64,000 bases of DNA from an uncultured Propionivibrio sp. Lineage in GTDB: Bacteria; Pseudomonadota; Gammaproteobacteria; Burkholderiales; Rhodocyclaceae. Location: NCBI GenBank assembly GCA_937923255.1, contig CALAIL010000047.1, positions 1 through 64,000 on the forward strand, written 5' to 3'. The position numbers and the translations under genes are program-made. Below the pieces are notes generated by a model, which searched no databases, was not told the origin of the DNA, and saw only the letters and a program-made list of their open reading frames with translations. Of this stretch, positions 53,016-60,470 are shown piece by piece (the stretch's first letter is position 1; the number at the start of each line of letters is the position of its first letter).

Positions 53016-54140
53016 ATGGCTCGACCCCGTAACGACAATTTTCTGCGCGCGCTGCTGCGCCAGCCGACCGACCATACGCCGATCTGGATGATGCGTCAGG
53101 CCGGACGTTATCTGCCGGAATACCGTGCGCTGCGCCGGCGCGCCGGCGGCTTTCTCGATCTGTGCAGGAACCCGGCGCTCGCCTGTGAGGTGACGCTGCA
53201 ACCACTGGCGCGCTACGATCTGGACGCCGCCATCATTTTTTCCGACATTCTGACGGTGCCCGATGCCATGGGGCTGGGGCTGTATTTTAGCGAGGGTGAA
53301 GGGCCGCGTTTTGAACGCCCCTTGCGTGAAGAGCGGGACATTCTGCGGCTGGCCGTACCAGACCCCTACGATCGCCTGCGTTATGTGACCGATGCGATTG
53401 CCCAGGTGCGGCGTGCGCTCGGCGATCGCGTGCCACTGATCGGCTTTGCCGGCAGCCCTTACACCCTGGCCTGCTACATGGTTGAGGGCGCTTCCGGCAG
53501 CGACTATCGCCATATCAAGACCCTGCTCTACGCGCGTCCGGATTTGCTGCATCACTTGCTGGCGGTGACTTCCGAGGCGGTGACGGCCTGCCTCAACGCC
53601 CAGATCGAAGCCGGCGCGCAGGCGCTGATGCTGTTCGATACCTGGGGCGGCAGCCTGTCGACGGCCGCATACCGGGCGTTTTCGCTGGCGTATTTGCAGC
53701 GGATCATTGCCGGCCTGAAATGTGAACAAAAGGACGGCCGCGTTCCCGTGATCGTATTTACCAAAGGCGGCGGCCTGTGGCTGGAGGACATTGCGGCTTG
53801 CGGCTGTGACGCCGTTAGCCTGGACTGGACGATTGATCTGGGCGAAGCGCGCCGGCGCGTCGGCGATAAGGTCGCCTTGCAGGGCAACCTCGATCCGAAT
53901 GTCCTTTTCGCTCCGCCGGCGGTCGTTGCGGCAGAGGCCATCAAGGTGCTGGATTGCTATGGCGCGGGGCATACCGGGCATGTGTTCAACCTCGGCCACG
54001 GGATTTCCCAATACACGCCGCCCGAAAACATTGCCGTGCTGGTCGAAACGGTCCATGCCTATCGCCGCAAACCTTTGTTATCGGAAAATAAGGCGGGAAA
54101 TCCAGCCGGAAATCCGGCCGGACATCCTGAAATGGCGTAG
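53016..54140 (+). CDS. hemE: uroporphyrinogen decarboxylase
   Basis: HemE removes the four acetate carboxyls of uroporphyrinogen III to give coproporphyrinogen III in haem synthesis. The 374-residue enzyme has the conserved [13 protein letters not shown] near residue 26 and the catalytic Asp in [12 protein letters not shown] near 78. [16 protein letters not shown] follows near 145. The C-terminus extends about 15 residues beyond the usual end with a repeated [12 protein letters not shown] tripeptide-like pattern. hemE-priA is a known betaproteobacterial neighbourhood. Confidence 0.97.
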   Translation: MARPRNDNFLRALLRQPTDHTPIWMMRQAGRYLPEYRALRRRAGGFLDLCRNPALACEVTLQPLARYDLDAAIIFSDILTVPDAMGLGLYFSEGEGPRFERPLREERDILRLAVPDPYDRLRYVTDAIAQVRRALGDRVPLIGFAGSPYTLACYMVEGASGSDYRHIKTLLYARPDLLHHLLAVTSEAVTACLNAQIEAGAQALMLFDTWGGSLSTAAYRAFSLAYLQRIIAGLKCEQKDGRVPVIVFTKGGGLWLEDIAACGCDAVSLDWTIDLGEARRRVGDKVALQGNLDPNVLFAPPAVVAAEAIKVLDCYGAGHTGHVFNLGHGISQYTPPENIAVLVETVHAYRRKPLLSENKAGNPAGNPAGHPEMA

Positions 54141-54165
54141 AACAGACCGGCGGCGGACGCTTGAC

Positions 54166-54365
54166 TTATGCACAAAAATCAGCTTGTTGTGCCGGCGCAT
54201 TCAGAAACTCGTTGATAATCAGTGAATTATTTTTATCTACTTGATTATTAAAAGATATTTTTCTGATTATTTTTCAGGCAAGCCAATGAAAACCCTTATG
54301 GAACACGTAATTAGGCACTTTTTTCAGACCAATTCCACAAAATTATCCACAGAAAATGTGCATAA
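54166..54365. other. AT-rich region with three DnaA boxes between hemE and priA
   Basis: The 488-base gap 54141-54628 contains exact matches to the DnaA-box consensus TTATNCACA. They are TTATGCACA at 54166-54174, TTATCCACA at 54343-54351, and TGTGCATAA (the reverse complement of TTATGCACA) at 54357-54365. Between them, 54215-54345 is strikingly AT-rich (runs such as ATTATTTTTATCTACTTGAT). This combination resembles a replication origin or a DnaA-titrating locus. A short frame at 54356-54616 is not a convincing gene. Confidence 0.55.
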
Positions 54366-54628
54366 CGAAAAAATCTTGTCGAGAGAAAGCGTTAGGCGCG
54401 TTTCGTAGAAAGCAAATGAAAAAGGCAGCCCAACCACATGATATTTCATTCTGCTTTTACCCCGTCTTTAAAGGGAGCGCCGTCGCGCGGTGGTTTTTCC
54501 GTTGTTTCAGTCGTTCCATCGTTTGTGCGGCGGAAGATTTCGCCAGGCGCGCCCCATTCAGGCCCGTGCCGCCGGCGCTGCCGCTTGATGGCTTGGGGTG
54601 CCTGAGCTTGTCTTAAAGAGTCTATTGC

Positions 54629-56638
54629 GTGCGCCAGATTATCCGTATTGCCCTTGACGTTCCGCTGGACAGCCTGTTCGATTATTACGCGCCGGCGGGC
54701 GAGCCCCTAGGCGCTGCCGACATCGGGCTGCGCGTGCGCGTCCCGTTCGGCCGGCAGATGCGCATCGGCGTGCTGACCGCGCTGCCCGAACACAGCGAAC
54801 TGGCCGAAACGCGGCTCAAGGACGCCGATGCGGTGCTGCGTGACCTGCCGTCGCTACCAGCCGAATGGTTTCGTCTATGCGAGTTCTGTGCAGCCTACTA
54901 CCATGCGCCGCTGGGCGAAGTCATGCTCTCGACCCTGCCGGCAAGGCTGCGCCGCATCGACCCGCCGCGGGCGCGCACGCCGCGCCGTACCGCCCGAACG
55001 CCGTTTCCCTGCCCCACGCCGGCACTGACCGATGAACAGGAAGCCGTGCTGGCGGCCATTGCCGGCGAAGAAGGCTTCCACCCATACCTGCTGCATGGCG
55101 TGACCGGCAGCGGCAAAACCGAAGTTTATCTACGCCTGATTGCGCGGGCGCTGGCCGCTGGCCGGCAGGCGCTGCTGCTGGTGCCGGAAATCAATCTGAC
55201 GCCGCAGCTCGAAGAGCGCGTAGCCGCGCGTTTTCCGGATGTGCCGCTGGTCAGCCTGCACAGCGAACTGGGCGAAGCGGCGCGGGCGCAACATTGGCGG
55301 GCGGCGTTCGAAGGCGCGGCGCGCATCGTACTGGGGACGCGGCTGGCGGTATTTACGCCGCTGCCTGATCTGGGTCTGATCATCGTTGACGAGGAACATG
55401 ACGCTTCGTTCAAGCAGCAGGAGGGCATGCGCTATTCGGCGCGCGATGTGGCCGTGTTTCGTGCCCGCGCCCGTGATATTCCGATCGTGCTCGGCTCGGC
55501 GACGCCGTCGCTGGAAAGCTGGGCGAATGCGACCGACCCGCGCACCCGCGCGCGCTACCGGCTGCTCACGCTCAAGGCGCGCGCCATCGGCGGCGCGCGC
55601 CTGCCGGCGGTGCGGCGCATTGATACGCGTCAGGAAAAATTGCAGGACGGATGCTGCGATGCTTTATTGGCGGCGATCAACATGCGTCTGGCGCGCGGAG
55701 AACAAAGCCTCGTCTTCCTCAACCGGCGCGGCTATGCGCCGGTGCTGTCCTGCCCGGCGTGCGGCTGGATTTCGCATTGCCGGCGGTGTGCCGCCAATCT
55801 GGTGCTGCATCTGGCGGACCGGCGGTTGCGCTGCCACCACTGCGGCTTCGAGTGCCGCGTGCCGAAACATTGTCCAACCTGCGGCAACCAGGACATCATG
55901 CCCTTCGGGCGCGGCACGCAACGGCTGGAAGCGGCGCTCGCCGCGCGCTTTCCCTATGCCCGCGTGCTGCGCGTTGACCGCGATGCGGCAAAAAGCCGTA
56001 AACAATGGGAAGCCCTGGTCGCCCGCATTCGCGCCGGGGAGGCCGACATCCTCGTCGGCACGCAGATGCTGGCCAAGGGGCATGACTTCCCGAAGCTGAC
56101 GCTGGTCGGCGTACTGGGCGCCGATGCCGCTCTGTTCGCCGCCGACTGGCGGGCGGCGGAGCGCCTGTTTGCCCAGCTGATGCAGGTTGCCGGCCGTGCC
56201 GGCCGCGCCGATCTGCCCGGCGAAGTCATTATCCAGACGCAGTATCCCGACCACCCGCTCTACGCGGCGCTGGTGCGCCACGACTATGCCGGCTTTGCCG
56301 AGGCGCAGCTCAAGGAACGCGAGCAGGCCGGCTTCCCGCCCTACGCCTACCAGGCCATGCTCCGCGCCGAATCGCCGCACATGGCCGATGCCATCGCCTT
56401 TCTGGCCACGGCGCGAGCCTGGCCGCAGGCCGCAGAGTATCCGGAGGTCATGCTGTACGACCCTGTCCCCATGCGATTGGCACGCCGCGCCAATCTCGAA
56501 CGCGCGCAACTGCTGGTCGAATCGCCTTCACGGCGGGTCTTGCAGGCATTTCTCACCCCCTGGCGGGCGGCTGTTGCGGCAATCAAAACGCCGTCCCGAC
56601 TGCGCTGGCATCTGGAAGTCGACCCGATGGCATTCTGA
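54629..56638 (+). CDS. priA: primosomal helicase PriA
   Basis: PriA reloads the replisome at stalled forks. The 669-residue protein has an N-terminal DNA-binding region (1-110) and a Walker A GVTGSGKT (157-164). The DEEH box is near 257 (VDEEHDASFKQQEG), and a zinc-binding insertion with eight Cys is around 375-425 (CPACGW, CRRC, CHHCGFE, CPTCG). It is shorter than E. coli PriA (732), mainly in the N-terminal domain and linker. The start is a GTG at 54629 with AAAGAG upstream. Direct adjacency to hemE and a DnaA-box region is notable. Confidence 0.95.
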   Translation: MRQIIRIALDVPLDSLFDYYAPAGEPLGAADIGLRVRVPFGRQMRIGVLTALPEHSELAETRLKDADAVLRDLPSLPAEWFRLCEFCAAYYHAPLGEVMLSTLPARLRRIDPPRARTPRRTARTPFPCPTPALTDEQEAVLAAIAGEEGFHPYLLHGVTGSGKTEVYLRLIARALAAGRQALLLVPEINLTPQLEERVAARFPDVPLVSLHSELGEAARAQHWRAAFEGAARIVLGTRLAVFTPLPDLGLIIVDEEHDASFKQQEGMRYSARDVAVFRARARDIPIVLGSATPSLESWANATDPRTRARYRLLTLKARAIGGARLPAVRRIDTRQEKLQDGCCDALLAAINMRLARGEQSLVFLNRRGYAPVLSCPACGWISHCRRCAANLVLHLADRRLRCHHCGFECRVPKHCPTCGNQDIMPFGRGTQRLEAALAARFPYARVLRVDRDAAKSRKQWEALVARIRAGEADILVGTQMLAKGHDFPKLTLVGVLGADAALFAADWRAAERLFAQLMQVAGRAGRADLPGEVIIQTQYPDHPLYAALVRHDYAGFAEAQLKEREQAGFPPYAYQAMLRAESPHMADAIAFLATARAWPQAAEYPEVMLYDPVPMRLARRANLERAQLLVESPSRRVLQAFLTPWRAAVAAIKTPSRLRWHLEVDPMAF

Positions 56639-56660
56639 CAAAGCGCGCCGGGCGCCTGCC

Positions 56661-56818
56661 CGCTCGCCCGCGTATTTAGGGCATTTCAGAGGCAGGTGCC
56701 TGGAAACCCGCGTAAACAGGGCGTTTCCAGGCAGGCATCTCTGGAACCCTTATAAATAAAGGGCTTCAGGGCATAGGTGCCGGAGACGCCCTGTTTACGC
56801 GGGCTCCAGCAGTGGTCC
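56661..56818. repeat. array of four 40-bp hairpin units between priA and the K+ channel gene
   Basis: Units begin near 56661, 56700, 56741 and 56781. In the second, CTGGAAAC and GTTTCCAG (56700-56707 and 56723-56730) are perfect complements flanking CCGCGTAAACAGGGC, giving a clear hairpin. The array fills most of the 227-base gap between two convergent genes, where it may double as a terminator or mRNA-end protector. Confidence 0.88.
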
Positions 56819-56865
56819 GGCGGGTGCGGCGGCACGGCACACTAGGCCGGGCTGCGCCAGGATAC

Positions 56866-58740
56866 TCAGCGATCGTCCGCGCTCCGCCCGGAAGATTCCA
56901 CCCCATCGCTGCGGCGATCCTCATCGGTAAAATCGGCGTCATTGGCCTCGCCAGTTTCTTCGGGGTCTTCAGCATTTTCAGCACTGGCGCGCCGCGCTGC
57001 GGCAAGGCGTTGTTGCAGGCGTTCCCACCGAAGCCGCCGTTCTTTCGCCGAACGGAAATAACGGAACAGCCAGCTGCGCGGCACTTCAACGCCGGTCCGG
57101 ACAAACTCCAGCACGCCGGGTTCGATCTGGAAGCGGCGCTGCAAGTCCGCCACGCCGCGCTGGCCGGCGAACAGAATACGATCGCCGGAGCGCAGCACGG
57201 TGTCTTCCGGCGGCAGGGGGATTTCCGTCTGGTTGCGCAGCAGCAGCAAGGCGAAGGCAGGCAGGCGCTCGGCGGGCGTTGTCGGATGCGACAGCAGGTC
57301 GGCGATCGATAACGACGGATCAATATCCGGCGACAGTGCATCGCGCAATCCGGCATAGGAAGCAAAACAGTTAAACGCCCACATAAACGGCACCTTCTCG
57401 CCAACTTGCGTTTGCAGCAGTTCGATCGTGCGCTGCGCCAGCGTATCGTCATCGCACTCAAGATGGCGCAGATAGCGAATCAGCAGCGGCGAGGTCAGCA
57501 ACTGCCGCGCCTTATGGGCGACGACTTCGGCTTTGACGAAGCGCAGATTGGCCATTGAAGCGTCCACCAGGCTGGCATTGACGACATGCGTCTGGCGAAT
57601 CGCCACATAGAGATTGTCATTGACCAGACGGGCGCGGTTGATCAGCGCCAGGTTAACGGCGACGGAGTCGGTGCCGGCCACCAGGCCAACGGCTCTTTCG
57701 ATGCCGGCCTGGTGCAATTCATCGTCTTCCATCTCCTGCAAGCTTGTCAGCCGAACGAGATCATCCTCGGTTTTGTGCGCCGTATCGATGTTGATGAGCG
57801 AATAGCTGACGCCGGCCTGTTCGAGCGCTGCGGCCACATAGAGCGAAAAAGCGCCCGACCCGCAGACGACCCAGTATCCTTTCGGCAGATTTAGCGATTC
57901 GGGGCATTCGCCGCCCGGCAGTCCGGAAAGCCATTCGATGGCGCGCAGCTTTGTCGCCGACCCCATGTCGAGGCGTATATTGCTGGCAAACGTTTCGTAC
58001 GGATTGATCAGCTCGATGTTGCGGAAAGACTTCAGGTTTGCCTGCGCCATCGGCGTATGCACGCGGGCGATGATGCGTAGCGAGGGATTGAGCACCGTGC
58101 CGCCGATGGCCACCGACTGGTTGGTCTCGTCGTTGCCGGCCATCGCCACCATCGCTATGCAGTGGCGATGCGTCACGCCGGCATCGACCAGCACGTCGGG
58201 CAGGCGGGCGTCGCCGTCCCAGAAGATCGGGCGCCGCTCGAATTCGTCGATCTCGATGCGCGACGCGCGTTCGTGCCGCTGTTCGATGATGACGATGCGG
58301 TAGCCCATGCGATCAAGCATGCGCGCCAGCATGATGCCGCTCTGGCCATAACCGGCAATCAGGACAAACGGCGTCTGTAGGCGCTGCACGCGGATCATGA
58401 AGCGCCGGCGGCTGATCGCCCGGCGAAAGGTGGGGTCCTGCGAGAGGTGGAAGATGCTACCAAGCGTATAGGCCCAGGCCACAACGCACAGGTAGATGCA
58501 AACGATGATCCAGGCGCGCTGCAGATCGGTAAATTGATGGGGAATTTCGCCGAAGCCGATGGTCGTCGCGGTATAGCTGACGATGTACAGGGCATGAAAG
58601 AAATTCAGATGATCGGGCAGGCCGTTTTCATCAATGCCGGGGATGACCACCATTCCCCATACGGAAATCGCATAGGCGATGACCAGCGCAATGAGTGGAC
58701 GGCGCAAACGCCGCAGGATAACGAAGGAAACTTCGTTCAT
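56866..58740 (-). CDS. K+ channel protein with double RCK/TrkA-N domains
   Basis: A 624-residue protein with two transmembrane helices (about 15-34 and 74-96) around a pore loop with the filter TTIGFGEI (59-66). TIGFGE is a variant of the usual TVGYGD. Two RCK-type NAD-binding domains follow, the first starting VLIAGYGQSGIMLARML near 126 and the second near 290 (WVVCGSGAFSLYVAAALE). A regulatory TrkA-C-like segment lies near 505-555. The last 60 residues are basic and then strongly acidic. It probably mediates gated potassium flux. It ends at the repeat array; the next gene upstream is the small membrane protein. Confidence 0.88.
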   Translation of the reverse strand: MNEVSFVILRRLRRPLIALVIAYAISVWGMVVIPGIDENGLPDHLNFFHALYIVSYTATTIGFGEIPHQFTDLQRAWIIVCIYLCVVAWAYTLGSIFHLSQDPTFRRAISRRRFMIRVQRLQTPFVLIAGYGQSGIMLARMLDRMGYRIVIIEQRHERASRIEIDEFERRPIFWDGDARLPDVLVDAGVTHRHCIAMVAMAGNDETNQSVAIGGTVLNPSLRIIARVHTPMAQANLKSFRNIELINPYETFASNIRLDMGSATKLRAIEWLSGLPGGECPESLNLPKGYWVVCGSGAFSLYVAAALEQAGVSYSLINIDTAHKTEDDLVRLTSLQEMEDDELHQAGIERAVGLVAGTDSVAVNLALINRARLVNDNLYVAIRQTHVVNASLVDASMANLRFVKAEVVAHKARQLLTSPLLIRYLRHLECDDDTLAQRTIELLQTQVGEKVPFMWAFNCFASYAGLRDALSPDIDPSLSIADLLSHPTTPAERLPAFALLLLRNQTEIPLPPEDTVLRSGDRILFAGQRGVADLQRRFQIEPGVLEFVRTGVEVPRSWLFRYFRSAKERRLRWERLQQRLAAARRASAENAEDPEETGEANDADFTDEDRRSDGVESSGRSADDR

Positions 58741-58752
58741 GCGCCCGCCGGA

Positions 58753-59136
58753 TCAGCGCGACTGGTACAGGGTTTCGCTGACCAGAAGAATGACCGAAAT
58801 AGCGTTGGCAAGCAGTGCGCCGCCGCTCAGCGAAACAATGCTCGACATGGTTTCGCCGGTCATTGTCAGATGCTGGATATTGACGTGCCACATCCAGACG
58901 AGTGAGGCCGCCAGCAATTGCAGCATGGCCACCAGGCTGGTGGCCAGGTGCGTGGCGCCCAGATGCGTGCGATCGCCAAATTTCATGATCAGCGCAATCA
59001 GGTTAACCACGACGGCGCCGAACAGATGGCCGGCATCATGCTCATGAATGCTGTCGACCCCCCCGATGAAAAAGCCAAAATTGAGCGTACAGGCCAGGAT
59101 AATGACAAAACCGAAAACCACTTTTTCCAGATTCAT
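58753..59136 (-). CDS. small inner-membrane protein (DUF6394-like)
   Basis: A 127-residue protein with four predicted helices (about 5-25, 40-54, 63-83 and 98-122). It opens with NLEKVVFGFVIILACTLNFGF and contains LFGAVVVNLIALIMKFGDRTHLG. From memory this pattern matches small betaproteobacterial membrane proteins grouped as DUF6394; the number is recalled, not checked. It is 12 bases upstream of the potassium-channel gene on the same strand, so the two may work together. Function unknown. Confidence 0.78.
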   Translation of the reverse strand: MNLEKVVFGFVIILACTLNFGFFIGGVDSIHEHDAGHLFGAVVVNLIALIMKFGDRTHLGATHLATSLVAMLQLLAASLVWMWHVNIQHLTMTGETMSSIVSLSGGALLANAISVILLVSETLYQSR

Positions 59137-59202
59137 GGATCGTTCCCTCCCAACACATTTTCCGGCGTCCCGGAACCGCCACGCGGCGGCTATTCCGTGA
59201 AA

Positions 59203-60468
59203 TTACGCCTCTTGCGCCTCCTCGTTGCGCCGCCCCGGATTCAGGCCGAGCTGCTTGAGCTTGCGGTACAGATGCGTGCGCTCCAGGCCGGTGCGCTCGG
59301 CGACGCGCGTCATGTTGCCGTTCTCGATTTTCAGATTATGCTCGAAATACAGGCGTTCAAAGGCCTCGCGCGCCTCCCGCAGCGGTTGATCGAGCAGCGG
59401 CATGATGGGCAGCGGCTCCGGCACCTCGCCCGCTTCGCGCTGCAATAGCGGTTCCACGTCATTCTGCGTGATTTCTTCATCCAGCGCCGACAACGCGAGA
59501 TTCCGCACGGTCGCCAGCAGTTCGACCCAGTCGCCCTGCCAACGGTGCAGGCGCAGTGCGTTGAGCGCGCCGCTGGAAAACGTGCGGGCAGGCACCTCAT
59601 TGCGTTCAACCATATGGGTGAGCAGCAGTGCGGCGATTTCCGGCACTTCGTCCGTATGGCCGGCCAGCGGCGGCAGCCCCAGCCAGACTTCGCCCAGGCG
59701 GGCAACCAGCGCCGCGTCCCAGCCGGCTTCGGTCAGCGCGGACAGCGGGCGCGCCAGCGCCGCAACCAGTTGCAGGTGGTATTTTTCCAGCCGCTCCAGC
59801 GCAAAGCTCAGATTCTTCTGCTGCAATTTGCCCAGCAGCATCAGGTCGGCAATGAAAAGAATGCCGCCGCTGGCGTCCTCGAGCATTTCCTGCGTCAGCG
59901 GCGCGCTCGACGAGGAAAGGTCGAGCCACGGCGTTTTCGGCGCATGGAGCGTACGCGCGCAGATTTCGGCCATGCTGCCGCAGGCTCCTTTGAGCAGGAG
60001 CACGGAGGTTTTTCCCGACGCCTGTTCGAGCCGCCGCCGAAAATCCTTGAGCAGGGACGATCGGGCAAACGCTTCCAGCGTTAGCGGCTGCCGGTTGGGC
60101 GACACATCGTGCTTGAGCGCTTTTTTGACGGTCGCCAGCAGTTTCTGCAAGGCGATCGGCTTTTCCAGAAAATCGACGGCGCCTACACGCGTCGCCTCCA
60201 CCGCCGAATCGATGGTGCCATGCCCGGACATCATGATGACCGGCATCGTCAGCAAGCCGGCGGCTGACCATTCCTTGAGCAGCGAAATACCATCGGTATC
60301 GGGCATCCAGATGTCGAGCAAAACAAGATCCGGACGCTTTTCGGCGCGGACGCTGCGTGCGGCGGCGGCATTTTCTGCCAGCGTCACGTTATGCCCCTCG
60401 TCGGCCAGAATCTCCGAGAGCAGCTCACGGATGCCCATTTCATCATCAACAACCAGTATTTGCGCCAT
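59203..60468 (-). CDS. ntrX: NtrX-type response regulator with degenerate AAA+ domain
   Basis: A 421-residue response regulator paired with NtrY. The receiver domain (1-120) has the acidic pocket DDE at 8-10, the phospho-acceptor Asp52 (LLDIWMPD) and a KP motif near 103. A Fis-type helix-turn-helix is at 375-410 (MTRVAERTGLERTHLYRKL). The central domain is AAA+-like but lacks a proper Walker A: LLKGACGSMAEICARTL stands where GExGTGKE is expected, and no GAFTGA loop is present. It therefore probably cannot remodel sigma-54 holoenzyme and may act as a simple activator or repressor. The ATG at 60468 is 2 bases after the ntrY stop; the TTG at 60474 is not needed. Confidence 0.9.
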   Translation of the reverse strand: MAQILVVDDEMGIRELLSEILADEGHNVTLAENAAAARSVRAEKRPDLVLLDIWMPDTDGISLLKEWSAAGLLTMPVIMMSGHGTIDSAVEATRVGAVDFLEKPIALQKLLATVKKALKHDVSPNRQPLTLEAFARSSLLKDFRRRLEQASGKTSVLLLKGACGSMAEICARTLHAPKTPWLDLSSSSAPLTQEMLEDASGGILFIADLMLLGKLQQKNLSFALERLEKYHLQLVAALARPLSALTEAGWDAALVARLGEVWLGLPPLAGHTDEVPEIAALLLTHMVERNEVPARTFSSGALNALRLHRWQGDWVELLATVRNLALSALDEEITQNDVEPLLQREAGEVPEPLPIMPLLDQPLREAREAFERLYFEHNLKIENGNMTRVAERTGLERTHLYRKLKQLGLNPGRRNEEAQEA

Positions 60469-60470
60469 AT

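Noticed and set aside
52962..54056. 364-codon minus-strand frame opposite hemE
   Set aside because: It is a shadow of the GC-rich hemE coding frame and contains no recognisable protein features.
54356..54616. 86-codon frame in the hemE-priA gap
   Set aside because: It starts inside the DnaA-box cluster, lacks a ribosome binding site and ends just before priA; the composition is not protein-like.
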